Part shown: piece by piece, positions 53,601 through 64,000 of the stretch
Numbering within the stretch: the stretch's first letter is position 1
Layout of the letters: the number at the start of each line of letters is the position of its first letter
DNA from: Isoetes taiwanensis
Lineage: Eukaryota > Streptophyta > Lycopodiopsida > Isoetales > Isoetaceae
Length of the DNA stretch: 64,000 nucleotides
Assembly: GCA_021234155.1 (NCBI GenBank)
Contig: JAJEKV010000014.1
Coordinates: 18,384,652 to 18,448,651, forward strand
Direction: 5' to 3'
The notes under the pieces: model-generated
Told to the model about the DNA's origin: nothing
Database searches by the model: none
Seen by the model: the letters and a program-made list of their open reading frames with translations, nothing else
Translations under genes and position numbers: made by a program

Positions 53601-56600
53601 ACAAACTTGAAACAAACTGTCCCATGAAGGCAGAGTTGTTCTGTAGTTCTAGATACGTCATGCTGTGTGCAATTCTTGCATATTTCTGAGACCATATGGT
53701 TCAAGGTGTCCTGTCTAGACATTTATATAATAATTTGATGTGTGCACAGAGTTAGGTTTGTTGCAGGAAACTTTCTCTGCTAAGGCAATGGAAGTAAATA
53801 TTGTTCTTGATGCTTTAGGAATCCAACTTTAATTATGACATTGTGACCGACGTCATTTGTGGCATCTTCTGAAGCAGCTCAAAGAGTTTCATCCTCTCTC
53901 GCATATAAAGGATAGAAAGCCTTATGATACATGCTTTAAGCAGCGACAGAGCATTGTGAATAAAAATTCAGGCGGCATGGCTTCGCGTAACGGTGGTGTT
54001 ATGAAAATTAAGTTGCTACATAGTCATGGAACAGTAATAGAATATTGTGTATGCTGTTTAAATTTTGAGATAAGTTGCCGAGTCGCATTTTAATAGAAGG
54101 TTCATGGCGGATGTTTTACAGGTCTAGATGGCGATCTTCGAAAAGCAATGAAAGATGGAAAACCAGTAATTATTGAGGTATGTAGGGTTGCAATTTCTGT
54201 AAATTGTCCACTTGTCATACGAGCAGCATTTAAGGTGAGACCCATCTCGTATGAGATGTTTTCTCAAAGATAACAGATTTTTGAAACAAACAATCATTTT
54301 TTGATGGAAGCTTTCCTGTTTTTCAACATCCATGCACATTGCCAAATCCATTATCATGATTTCTGTCATTTGATTAAATTAAACTCTGCAAATTACTTAG
54401 CTCTTCCAGTGGTTTCAAATGCTCTGAACATCCATTTTTATTGCCATAAGTTAAGAGCTGCAGTTTCAGCAAAAAAGTTTAGCTCTTTCGGTTTTATGAA
54501 TTCCAAGTTTAGATATGCAGCTATTTCTGCACTATAACCTAATAGCGACTTTCTCCTTTATGTGCATAGTCCTGGATTTCAAATCCTTCGGTTTAACTCC
54601 TAATTTTACCGATTTGTTCTGCATCATTGTGTCTCAAGAAATGTTTTATCCCAAGAGCAGTATTTGTTATCCATTAGATCTTTTCTTAAGCCAACAGTTT
54701 TTCTTCTACCCATTTTAGCATTTGTTGAGTCGCTTGCAAAAGAACAGGACTCTTTCCAATGACCTTATCCATCAGAACTTTGGCATATACATTAGGTCAG
54801 TCGGATGAGCCACTGGCTCCCTGTCTTGGAAAATAATATCATTCGCATTCATGCCCAGTTTTTGCTGTTGCTTGGCTTGATTTTAGACTTCTCCTTGTAA
54901 TTTTTAAACAGAAGCTCGAGTGCAGAATGTCAAAAGTCAAACTGTTACATGAAATGTAGGGCATCAACTTGAAGTAGGCTAGTAGTGCCAAGGTGGGCTA
55001 GGATTTGAAAGTTTTTGGCAGGCTCAGTAATCTAATCTGAGATGCCAATGATAAACGAAATGGGCTGATTGGGGAGATTGCGGCAAAAGTAGGGCTGCAT
55101 GTCTCATGGGGTCAGCCACAAATGTGAGCTCTTTTGGTTGCAAACAGCATTCTCTAGTCTATCGTTGGTTGCGAAAGATTATTGCAAAGTTGTGGCCCTC
55201 ACTTGATCTTCTCTCTCATCCAATGTCAATATGGTGTGGAGCTTGGCGGGAAAAAGTTTGATACAAGAAGCATGGGAAGATCATTAGCAGCTAGCTTTAT
55301 TGGGAAATTCTGGGAAACAAACATGATCTTACTGTGACGCAAACATGATTTTACTGTGACAGACCTGGAATTTAGATAACGCCTCATTTTTGTCTTCAGT
55401 GTTCTGCCAATGCAAGCGTTTGGAATGTCAATCTTCAGTTTCTTGTCAAAATGCTGTAACTGATTGATCGGAAGCCATATTTTTCTTCTGTTAGTGTAGG
55501 AATATACATCACAGTGTAGGAATTTCTGGCTGTGGAAAGTTTTAGGAAAACTTATTGTATAACGTTTTATTTATAGGGAATGCATTTGGACCCAAGCATC
55601 TACATTGTTGAGAAAGAGGATGGTGAAAGCATAAGTGGTCAAAAGGGAGACTCATCTCAACCCGAGTCTATTCCAAAAGTTGATAAAAACCTTGGTGAGA
55701 TGATTTTAAATGTTAAGGCAATGCAGTGGGATGAAGATACCCTGTGTTTACCATATACAAATTTTATTAGGTCATTGTGACGGGTCTGAAATTGAAGTAA
55801 GATCTATATCATCATCGCTGGTAGTGCCAAGACCGGAGAATGGAAGCTCTTCACATAAACAGAAAGGTAGTTGTGCTTTTATGTTATATGATTGTTAAGT
55901 TGCTCGTTTATAATGATACCCTGGATTGGATTCACAGATGAAAATGAAGAGAAATCTCAGGGCAAATCAACCGAACCTGTCAAGAAAGACTCTCCCACTG
56001 CTGTTGTTGTACCGATTGTTTTGAGAATGGCAGATATTGACCACCAGGTGTGTGTCGGCTCTTAGGTGCCACTTGAAATTGTTTAACAATGATTAAATTC
56101 GTATTGCATCAGATGCTTTTGGAAGAATGGGTTGCTTCGAGATCCCTAAATGGACTCCCTGTGGTAGAAGTAATTATTCTTTAGTTCCATTTGTGGTGGG
56201 AAGTTGAATTTGGTTGTTTGGCTGTATTATTACCTACGACATCTATTCAATTTTGCAGAAAGAAGACGATCTGATGGGGAAATTGAAAACCATTCAGGAC
56301 TATTTATGCTCCTTCGAGGCTCAGGTTAGTTTGCATTTACTGTTAGAAGTGTACCTTTAACATGTTAGAAGTTTGCATTTACCTTTAACTTGTGTCCATC
56401 AGCATGTTGATTGCAACACATTGATGGTACACATTTGTGGAGCACATTTGTGGAGCAGCAGAATTGAATTGCAACATTGGCTTTGCTGCTACTGCAATTA
56501 ATTTAAAATGGACCCTTGCAGTCTGCAACAATGGTAACAGCCCTTGCAGATGTATAATTGCCCGGTTCTCCATGAACTTCTGCTTGATCCCATCAGGAAT

Positions 56601-57036
56601 CTCACCAATTCAATTCATGTTTTATTCCAAGGATAGTGTGGCCTTGACCTCGTTCAAATGAACTTTTAATAACCTTCAAATGCGACGTTGGAATATCTTT
56701 AGTGAAATTGTGTGGTTTATAATTAGCAAATTTTTGCTTTTATGAAGTGTTGTATGAGGTTGCAAACTGATTTAACTTTTTAATGCAAAAATTTGGAATA
56801 ATGTTTATGCTTGCGGACATGTGTTTGACTTGAAACCCTGAGTTATCAGGGCGTCATGGTGGTCGATATATCTGCGACCACATTTCCACAGACACTGGAT
56901 TGGTTGCACAGCTATCTTTTACAGGTATAGTCATACAGGTAGCCTATTTCTATATAGATGATTCACAATTGTGATGACTTTTTTTTTTTTGTAGTGCATT
57001 GAGCGTGGTTGCATGGCAAGTCAAATAGCTGGATGA
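50685..57036 (+). CDS. LPA1: LPA1-like P-loop NTPase (2-phosphoglycerate kinase-like), 16 exons
   Basis: The product belongs to the plant LPA1 family, related to archaeal 2-phosphoglycerate kinase and linked in rice to seed phytic acid. I assign exons 50685-50789, 51202-51285, 51383-51456, 51514-51547, 52029-52087, 52612-52726, 53309-53346, 53448-53545, 54122-54177, 55577-55694, 55771-55866, 55938-56047, 56113-56169, 56259-56324, 56850-56924 and 56995-57036. All introns are GT-AG and phases agree, giving 408 residues. The N-terminal part (KYDFVK-VRVWLGENSDHYYVLSR...) precedes FHHQRIPLIILVCGTACVGK with the Walker A GTACVGKST at residues 133-141, then TDMVYELLRTSTDAPL, WARDF, EFCRECRIVRKG, DGKPVIIEG-MHLDPSIY, VVPIVLRMADID, TIQDYLCSFEAQ and VVDISATTFPQTLDWLHSYLLQ. 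It stops soon after CIERG, whereas angiosperm homologues, as I recall, continue for some 300 residues. A second ATG at 50703 is possible. The paralogue number is unknown, so the symbol names the family only. Confidence 0.9.
52190..52330 (+). repeat. Tandem duplication in intron 5
   Basis: A unit of about 65 bp (GAAACTTTTATAATGTAAGG ... AGAATGCAAAA) is repeated twice, near 52197-52260 and 52261-52322, with about five differences. It lies between exons 5 and 6 and has no coding effect. Confidence 0.8.
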
Positions 57037-57399
57037 TGCGAAAACCAGTGTCCTTCAGAAATTAGGAATTAATTTATATTTACGATTATTATCAACTAAT
57101 GAGAAATGTAGTGATACATATGAAAAAAAATTCCCATGCAAGTTTCAGAATCAAACCTACAAATTGGGTTTACCAATGCATGCTCTTTTTATGGGCTTTT
57201 ATTGCCTGGTCAATTCCAAGATTTATGTTAATTTCATTGTGGTACTTTCTCTTTTTAGGTTGAAAGAAGATGATATGATAGCAACTCAGTAAAGACTGCC
57301 CATTCTCAAATCCCACCTGTCTATGCTAGCAAACTAAAAACCAATTCAAAATGCTAGAAAAGAATAGTTCACTACAAGAGAATGATGGCTAAATGTCAT

Positions 57400-57800
57400 C
57401 ACAATAGTCAGTCAGCCTTCATAAAATAGGCAAGTACCCAGGCTGTTGTACCTGACAAAAGAATTGACAAGTTTTATGTGACGATTTTAAGTTAGAATAT
57501 TCGTCAGACCATCAGTCAAACCTTAATCAGATAATCGGTCAGAACATTAGTTATATAAATGGACAGTATTAAAGTCACCTAAGTAGTCAGCTAATTAGGT
57601 AGATCATTAGTCAGCTAATTAGTTAGGTACTTAGTCAAACTATTAGGTAGATAATTAGTCCATGTAAAAGTTTGAATCTTATTCATGATATTAGTCAGAT
57701 ATTTAGTCAGAAGTTTAGTTGAAGTATTAGTTAGGATATTAGTTTCCATATAGTCAGTTAGTTGGTCAGGTTATAGTCAGGCTATAGTCAGACTGTCAAG
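57400..57800 (+). repeat. TTAGTCAG subterminal repeat array
   Basis: About twenty degenerate units of 10-15 bases around (A/T)TTAGTCAG or ATAGTCAG fill this interval. In CACTA elements such subterminal repeats bind the accessory transposase. The array lies directly inside the CACTA-like terminus. Confidence 0.65.
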
Positions 57801-58150
57801 TTATTATTCCACAATTGTTCAAGAGAGCACTCAAGATATAGTCTGTCAATCTTCTATTAACATTTGTTACATCACGCCACAATAGAATAAAATGCATGAA
57901 GACGATATAACTCTCAAAACTCAAAACATTTTATTACGACAAAAGTAGTCATTATAAATAAAAAATGTTGAAAACGAACAGATTAAAACCTTAATAGAGT
58001 TTATTACATCAAAATGTACTCATTACAAGTACTTATAAGAGTAATGCCAGCCAGCTATGCCCCCTTGTCCTTTTGAATGGATTTATAATGTGCAATGTTT
58101 CGTGCGATGGCACTATCTACAAAATCAGAACTTAATTTCCTGCCAATGCC

Positions 58151-58535
58151 TCAGTTCTTGGTCTTCTTCCCTTTCTTTCTTGATGTAGATGCAGTATTGC
58201 TTCTCCTGGTGACCTCCATCTCCTCCACATTCCTTGCACTCTCCAATCCCTTCTCCATCAATGCATCATAAAATGCATCAATTGAAGGATTCTCAGGAAG
58301 CTGATCTACATTGTTTACAAGACATTCAACATCTATGGCAGCCCTCATACCATCTCCCTCATCTTCCACTTCTGGCTCACCTGCATCAGCTATAACATTA
58401 ACGCCGCCTTCCTCAACTCCATGGGAATTCTCGCCTTCTAAATCCACGTCGAGTAGTCCTTCTTCCCTTTGGTCTCCATGCACCCTTGATGTTTGCCTCC
58501 TAAAACAAAACTAGATGCTTAAGATTGGATAAAAT
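58151..58535 (-). CDS. Terminal exon of an unidentified acidic/basic protein
   Basis: Behind a good acceptor (TTGTTTTAG at about 58510) the minus strand encodes RQTSRVHGDQREEG, then a 60-residue acidic stretch (EGENSHGVEEGGV...EPEVEDEGDG), a helical segment (NPSIDAFYDALMEKGLESA) and a basic Ser/Lys tail ending GKKTKN at 58151. It could be the last exon of a CACTA-borne gene because of its place beside the subterminal array. No upstream exon is identified and I recognise no family. Confidence 0.4.
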
Positions 58536-58619
58536 ATATGACGATGCTATAAAAAATCAGGATAGGAATTACCTTCATTTGTTTTTTTCACTGCTTATTC
58601 TTTCTGTCGCCCTTCTTTC

Positions 58620-60143
58620 TTAAGAAATCCAAAGCAACATTTTTTTCAAGAATTGCAAATGAGCTGAATTCAATAGAGGAAAAAACAAGTCAAATAGATG
58701 GACTTATATTTCTAGGAATTCTCCCTTTGGCAATTAGAGATTCTCGATATACCTTATATGATCTCTTTTTCTTTATTGCTGCTATAGTTGTTGCAGAAGG
58801 TGTAAGCATCCCAATCCAGGAACTACATGAGATAAGTCAGTTAAGATGAGCAACTTCGCCATCTAAGGCCTTTGATTGTATTAAACCCACTGCTGACAAT
58901 GAGGAGATTCAAACTGTGAAATTGGTATTACAATCTATGATATGCAAGTCTGAAAAGGAAAAAGGAGAATATGATCGGAAGATAGTGGAAGAATCAAAGC
59001 AAATGCAGAAATTGATGGAGCAATTTGACAAAGCAATTAAGGAGAAAGATAGGTTAGAAATCAATAGAATAGAATAGGTTTTTTAGCGTCCACGGAGACC
59101 AATTGGCGTATGGGACCCAAACAAAAAGAGAGCAGCAAGCGTATTACTGACAGGATTAAAAAAACCCCCGCCCCGAAGGGTTTTCGAGGGAAAAACCTTA
59201 GCAGTAATAAGTATGCTAGCATATTGTACAATTGTATAGGACAATTTAATACCATCTCGGAGGACACAACTGAGTCTGTGCATCCATAACCTCCTGGAGG
59301 TATGACGCCAACAAACCCACTGACGCCATATTCAATAACTTATGCAATGGTTGGCCAGGCACTAGTAACCGAACATACCGCTCTCGGATATGGGCAAACG
59401 CTGGGCAGATCTGGAGGGCATGACATTCATCCTCAATGGCGCCTTGGGGCCAACACTGACAAAGCCTTTGCTCTCGTGCTTCCCGAGCCCAACGTCCTGT
59501 CTCAATGCGGAGGCGATGTGCACCCGTGCGAATGGGTGAAGAGGTACATGAGGTACAGATGGAACATCATATTGCAACATTGGAAGCTGATAATCTTAAG
59601 CAGGAAACCAGAGATGGCAGAGATGGTAGATCCGCTACATCAGATATCTTTTGGAATAGAAAGGTTTGAGAAAATGGAATCTACGATACAACATCTCCAT
59701 ATGGTAAGAGGAAAGCTGGAAAAAAGTTTGCACAATTTGCAACAACATGCAAATGTTAATGCTGTACGAAAAGAGACCAATTTACAACTGTCTGCATTAT
59801 AAGAGAAATTTGGGTTTATTATTGCATCCAAAGAGGAACTTGAAGTCGAAATCACTTATTTGAAAGTTGAAAAAGAGATGCTAAGCAAAATGTCATCTGC
59901 TTCTCAAAAAGCATCACACATGCAACTTCAGCATCTTGCGAATGAGTTAAATTCTCTGAAGCTTCTGGAAATAGATCTTAGAGACCAGCTTGAAGAATCT
60001 TTAGGTGCAATGTTTCAGGTTGTAGAGGAAAGGGTGCAGCTAGCTGAAAGAAATACAGATTTTGAAAGACATCTAAGCTGCTGCATACAGGAGAAGGAAA
60101 TTTACGTGTCACGAAGCATAGAGTTGGAAATGCATAATATTTA
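58620..60143 (+). pseudogene. Coiled-coil gene fragment interrupted by a LINE
   Basis: The plus strand encodes coiled-coil heptad sequence in pieces: KKSKATFFSRIANELNSIEE, then DNEEIQTVKLVLQSMICKSEKEKGEYDRKIVEESKQMQKLMEQF to about 59060. After a LINE insertion it resumes with EEVHEVQMEHHIATLEADNL, FEKMESTIQHLHMVRGKLEK, and ELEVEITYLKVEKEMLSKMSSASQKA...FERHLSCCIQ, ending at a TAA at 60142-60144. A TAA near 59800 and frame changes show decay. No introns are evident over 1 kb, and an A-run lies at 60560-60583, so a processed retrocopy or transposon-captured cDNA is possible. The parent gene is unknown. Confidence 0.5.
59064..59535 (-). mobile_element. 5'-truncated LINE 3' end inside the coiled-coil fragment
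   Basis: On the minus strand the sequence reads HRLRIETGRW, CQCWPQGAIEDECHALQICPAFAHIRERY and LVPGQPLHKLL, matching the C-terminus of the LINE at 27530-27756. The same 3' UTR stem-loop (59142-59209) and end (CGTGGACGCTAAAA, then ATTCT repeats) follow. Plus-strand open frames here are shadows. It lacks everything upstream of the C-terminal domain. Confidence 0.85.
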
Positions 60144-61130
60144 ACTTGTGGATAGCAGTTTATTCAGATGGTATAAAGCCAAAAATAATGCATTCCCTGT
60201 TTATAATGAGAGTACTGAAACTAAACTTTAGTCATTAGCTACAACGGGACTCGTGAAAGTCACTAAGCAGTAGTTCTTAGATAAGCATCCAGGCTTTCGG
60301 CACGTATAGAGTTTGCGGACCCTTCAGTGCAGAAATCGAAGATACATTAATATAAGTGCTGCATTACTCCATGGCTTCAGTCAAAGCTCTCCGCATACCA
60401 CTTAATGAAGAAATTATAAAACAAGGTATAAAATACATAAGTTACTTATTTCTAATGATTAAATATGCGACCTGCTGTCCTCAATATATCATAAGCAAAA
60501 GCAAGTAGCCCGTTACCGAAACGATGTTCCATGTGTCGCACTAATATCTTTTGGAATTATAAAAAAAAAAAAAAAAAAAAAAAGCGTGCATGCAACCCTT
60601 GAGCCCTTTACTTTAGGGTTATAAAATATTTTAGGCCATCCTTTTCTTATTGCAGGTCTGTGGGATGCAGGTGATTATGTTTGAGCCAGATGGCATGGGC
60701 TACAGGTTATTGCACCTCACTCCTTCAAAGTAAAAGGAGGATTCAAGCTTTGAGCTTTCCAAGCTGGAATGCAAAGGATTGACGGATGGATGAGGAGCCC
60801 AAATACAAACTAGGGTCTGTATGCAATGTTTGTGTGCTAGATATGCTCAGCCTCCTTTAGGAGTGCCACAAAGGTTCAAATTTGTTTGAAACAATCAAAC
60901 AGCATGACCAGGTTCGTCAGATCTCTAAGTTCGAACCAGATAATTTAGTGTTTGACCCATTTGTTCTACATAGTATTGCAACAATGATAACATGCTTATC
61001 ACATTGACTCAAATAAACCTCATTGCTGCTGCATAAACGTTTCCACCTATCCTTACAGACAGTTAACTAGCAAAAGGAATGACAGTATTCTCCACCTCTT
61101 TAAACTGCAAAAGTGAGGGTTGGTCTAGGA
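60144..61130. other. No gene supported; A-run at 60560-60583
   Basis: The stretch contains a 24-base A-run that may mark the end of a retrocopied transcript starting in the coiled-coil fragment. A target duplication is not evident. The remainder is AT-rich without domains. Confidence 0.3.
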
Positions 61131-61525
61131 AATTAACACTTTGGATTCTCAATCATTGCCAGCTTCTACTTTAACGTTTACAAAATCAAAGTTGGATTTA
61201 AGCTCTAGAGGGCAAAGCACTTGCATATATACAACTTGTGCATAAAGAGACCAGCTTGTGGAGCTTGTTCCGTGGATTTTTAAACTTGTATCGAATTCTA
61301 ATATTTCTGAATGTTCAAGCTAGCCTAGCAAATTAACACTTTGGATTCTCAATTATTGCCATCTTCTATTTTCATGTTTACAAAATCAAAGATGGATTTA
61401 AGCTCTTGAGGGCAAAGCACTTGCATGCATACAACTTGTGCATAAAGAGACCAGCTTGAGAAGCTTGTTCCATGGATTTTTAGACTTGTATCAAATTCTT
61501 ATATTTCTGAATGTTCAAGATAGAC
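61131..61525 (+). repeat. Tandem duplication, 197-bp unit
   Basis: Units 61131-61327 and 61328-61525 share AATTAACACTTTGGATTCTC, AGGGCAAAGCACTTGCAT and CATAAAGAGACCAGCTTG, at about 90% identity. It is non-coding. Confidence 0.88.
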
Positions 61526-61722
61526 TCTTCTACTCTATTCAGGAATTGGGCTCAATCAAACTTCATCTTGCTACATGTACAAAAGCATTGCAGGTTATGT
61601 GCAAAAGCATTGCAAAGCCAGACTCTTCTCGTCTATTCAGGAATTGGGCAAAATCAAACTTCATCTTGCTACATGTACAAAAGCATTGCAGGTTATGTGC
61701 GAAAGCATTGCAGGTTAGTTGG
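61526..61722 (+). repeat. Tandem duplication, 96-bp unit
   Basis: AGGAATTGGGC...TCAAACTTCATCTTGC...GCATTGCAGGTTATGTGC is repeated twice, directly after the 197-bp duplication. An inner 20-bp unit (AAAGCATTGCAGGTTATGTG) is partly repeated again. Open frames here arise from the repetition. Confidence 0.85.
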
Positions 61723-62126
61723 ATATCAGGTTCCAATGATTCTCCATATTTTCAAGGAGTCATCTTCGGTTCAATTCCCTGGGGACATGCAAAATATCTT
61801 TTGGAAACCAGTTTTTAGTTTTTTGGATTAAGATAAGGTTTTAAGCTGATAATTCATTATATGTGATGCAATAACTTGCATCCTTGCATTCCTCTTTAGA
61901 TTTGGAGCATGAAGGGTAAGGCCAAAACATTGCAATGTGGCTTTTGGATCTTTGATGTTCTGAATTCATCAAGGGGTGTATGACTTCTGGCTATCCTCTC
62001 TTGGGAAACCTGACTTTGCAAATTGTATGACGTAATATCCAGAATTTGTGGAAATCTACCTTATACATCACATTGTTATGATTCTATTTACAGATAATGT
62101 GTATGCTTTGTTTACCAATGTTTACT

Positions 62127-62390
62127 TTTGTTAGGGCCCGAAGGGCCCATAATTTTTCTTACTGTAACTACCAATATGGAATAACATTAATATTATTAAC
62201 ACAAACCATTGAAATCCCCCTGAAACCCCCTTTGGTTTGGGTGCATGTTCACACGGGATTTACGTAGGGCAGCGAGAGCTGTCAGATGGGCATATTTGCC
62301 CTTTATTCCTTGATCTGAACTGTACACAATGATCCTCGTTTGTGGAGTATGCCTGTACAAGTTTTTATATACTGTATATTGAGGGTTGCA
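62127..62390 (+). repeat. Second copy of the 35.9-36.3 kb foldback family
   Basis: GGGCCCGAAGGGCCC followed by ATAATTTTT, then AACACAAACCAT, GGGTGCATGTTCACACGGG, TACGTAGGGCAGCGAGAG, CTGTCAGATGGGCATAT and GATCCTCGTTTGTGGA, match either the direct or the reversed part of the 35.9-36.3 kb element. Only one arm is present, so this is either a half element or a different subfamily. Confidence 0.65.
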
Positions 62391-63185
62391 AAATACTATA
62401 AGGTTTGAGGAAATGTACTTAATGGTGTTAATTTTGTACACGTAATTGATGCTAGCATGATCTTAGCAACATAATGATCTGAGCATAATCCTAACATGAT
62501 CTGAGCAACTACATGAACTAGAAAGACCAAATTCAGAACCATAAAAAACATGTCAATCCCAAAGAAGACATTCCGACTGTACAAGCATCACCTCTAAAAG
62601 CAGGGCATATAAGTAATAGCATATAAGAATTAAAAATTCGAATCAAAACCTTGGTGGTAGCTGTGCGCTCCAATCAAAAGAAAAGCCCTCTGATCACAGA
62701 TCAGTAGCTAGGTAATTCTTTTAAAATGTGGAAATGGAGCAAGAAAGCTTGTCCTGAGAGGATCACGAAAAAGGGAAGCACATCAACAATTGTCCTTAGT
62801 GCCATTGAATTGTTTAGCAAAGGCTGTGCAACAATCAACAGAAGGAGGGCACATTCTGGAACAAACTGCAAATAACATGAAAAAAAGTGGTAAAAAATGC
62901 TTATTTATTACAGGCCTCTTTCTGTTTCTGGCACAATCTTCCTTACTATCCGACTACCTCTTCCGCTTCCTCTGTATGGGTTGTCTGGCTTGGCTTGATC
63001 TCACTTAAGGCGCCTTGCTGATCTCCATCAAGAAAATAGCAGTGAATTTTTGGCGAGCGAGTAGGTAAGAGAAACTGAAGGGAAAAAATCGTCACATAAG
63101 CGCCTGTTTTTTGTGACGTTTAGTAGTCATCAAATTCGTCATTACATCATTGTATTGCAGAATATTCTGATATTGTTATTGGGTT
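62391..63185. other. No gene supported
   Basis: This is AT-rich DNA with short unassigned open frames (such as 62790-63008). It includes the tentative right end of the CACTA-like element near 63157. Confidence 0.3.
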
Positions 63186-63220
63186 ATATGGTATAATGTT
63201 TTTGCCAAGGCTTAGTGTCT

Positions 63221-63325
63221 GAGCACCTCTGAGCATTCTAGTGGCTCCACCATGAGCACCTTTGAGCATCCCAGTGGCTCCGCAATGAGCACCTCTGAGC
63301 ATCCTAGTGACTCCATCTCGTCAAG
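63221..63325 (+). repeat. 36-bp tandem repeat (GAGCACCTCTGAGCAT...)
   Basis: Three units of about 36 bp read GAGCACCTYTGAGCATYC, then YAGTGRCTCC. One frame gives a repeated M-S-T-S-E-H-P-S-G-S peptide because 36 is a multiple of three, but no surrounding gene is established. Confidence 0.85.
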
Positions 63326-63374
63326 CAATCAATGTTCAATGCCATCTATTGATGAGCCCCCAATGTCAAGGTTC

Positions 63375-63405
63375 TCCCTCCCTCCCTCCCTCCCTCCCTC
63401 CCTTG
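63375..63405 (+). repeat. (CTCC)n microsatellite
   Basis: About seven tetranucleotide units of CTCC/CCTC occur. They lie within an open frame (63307-63597) that ends shortly after GAGTCTCTAAATCAG|GTAACA, a possible splice donor, but the protein is not recognised. Confidence 0.85.
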
Positions 63406-63689
63406 CATGATTCGGCCCTTATATTCTGTGTCTTGTATGGTCCCTTTTACTGGCAGCAAGTTTCTTTGTGGAGTGGTGAAGTGGTTTTCTTCAAGTTTAT
63501 CTCTGCAAATATGGCTTCAAGCTCTGATGTTCTTGATGATTCTGAGTCTCTAAATCAGGTAACAGTAAAGGCCTTGACCGTCGATGTATTTGGATAGCAA
63601 AGGTTGCCTTCTTAGAAGGGAGTAAAATTGTTCTGTCTGTCTGGATGTCATTAGTTAGTTTTTCCTGAAGGAATACCTTAGGTCATTCT

Positions 63690-64000
63690 ATATGCACTTT
63701 CAAGAGATATTACATTAAACAAAACAAAAGAAACTCTTGCACCATAAAACAAAAGGGCATACATATGAGTATTTCATAAGCAACTTTGTTAACTCTTTGG
63801 CATAGCTTTATGTCAATAAATAAAGCACACAAAGAATAATGACAAAATGGATATACATCCAACCTATGGTACACCAAACATAAAGACACTTTTTTGCTTT
63901 TTTAATTGTTTTCAACTTAAGCTCTGCCACCACCTCAACATATGGTCTTATGCTCGGTCATGAACATTTATAGATTGTATACTTTCCAATGGACAACTTG
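63690..64000 (-). repeat. Inverted copy of the 7.5-7.85 kb duplicated segment
   Basis: The reverse complement reads GGAAAGTATACAATCTATA, GACCGAGCATAAGACCATA, GATGTATATCCATTTTGTC and CTCATATGTATGCCC, matching 7535-7850 and 28320-28570. It runs off the window end, so another copy of the cysteine-rich gene cluster may lie beyond it. Confidence 0.88.

Larger units (their letters stand above)
57370..63157. mobile_element. Degenerate CACTA-like element (about 5.8 kb)
   Basis: The left end CACTACAAGAGAATGATGG at 57370 is the hallmark start of CACTA (En/Spm) elements. The proposed right end near 63157 reads CATCATTGTATTG, a weak inverted match. Inside it, TTATGTGACGATTTT occurs at the left (about 57474-57488) and its reverse complement at the right (AAAATCGTCACATAA, about 63086-63100). 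The left 430 bp holds many TTAGTCAG-type words, as CACTA subterminal regions do. No 3-bp target duplication is found, so the right boundary is tentative. Confidence 0.5.

Noticed and set aside
59302-59802. 166-codon plus-strand frame
   Set aside because: The left two thirds is the antisense of a LINE C-terminal domain. Only the right part belongs to the coiled-coil fragment, so the frame is a chance fusion.
61438-61831. Two overlapping ORFs of 106-126 codons
   Set aside because: Both run through a 96-bp tandem duplication and owe their length to it. There is no domain and no start context.
1-64000. CRISPR array, phage or bacterial defence system
   Set aside because: The spaced repeats seen are minisatellites, LTRs or transposon termini. 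Introns and plant retroelements show a nuclear eukaryotic origin.

Overview
This is eukaryotic nuclear DNA from a land plant. The evidence is a 16-exon gene with GT-AG introns whose product matches the plant LPA1 / 2-phosphoglycerate-kinase-like family, plant L1-type LINEs with a DUF4283/zinc-knuckle ORF1, and plant-style TRIM, MULE, CACTA-like and pogo-like transposons. The style of the non-L1 LINEs and the heavy repeat load make me favour a fern or another seedless plant, but that is inference. No bacterial, organellar or viral genome organisation is visible.

Layout. 1-5.8 kb is intergenic repeat DNA, including a 134-bp foldback, a minisatellite and several diverged copies of one upstream flank. 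5.9-6.4 kb carries a small two-exon gene for a secreted protein with four tandem 4-cysteine repeats. Its flank was duplicated several times: a 3' remnant lies at 29.06 kb and a decayed exon-2 copy at 30.4-30.75 kb. The downstream flank holds a 456-bp Mutator-like element (6860-7315) and a 9.25-kb L1 LINE (8073-17320), both with clear target duplications. The LINE has unusual extra reading frames and is itself split by a 1.4-kb DNA transposon. 17.3-22.4 kb holds a direct duplication, a TRIM, an inositol-polyphosphate 5-phosphatase pseudogene, a long pyrimidine tract and a 5S-rRNA-derived SINE whose tail matches the LINEs of this window. 22.8-28 kb holds clusters of a 14-bp near-palindrome and a broken LINE. 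28-36 kb continues the duplicated cysteine-rich block, followed by LINE scraps, a second TRIM-like element and a MITE.

36-50 kb is almost entirely mobile DNA: L1 and non-L1 LINE fragments (one with a 450-codon open RT frame), a tRNA-derived SINE, a pogo-like transposase remnant, and a young 3.0-kb LTR element (339-bp LTRs, 5-bp target duplication) inserted into an older LINE. 50.7-57.0 kb is the main functional gene, the LPA1-like P-loop protein. 57.4-63.2 kb looks like a degenerate CACTA-type element that contains a coiled-coil gene fragment, itself hit by a LINE. The window ends in an inverted copy of the 7.5-7.85 kb sequence.

The two likely host genes (the cysteine-rich secreted protein and the LPA1-like protein) show no functional link. 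The rest is a layered record of insertions whose order can be read from nesting and from paralogous empty sites.
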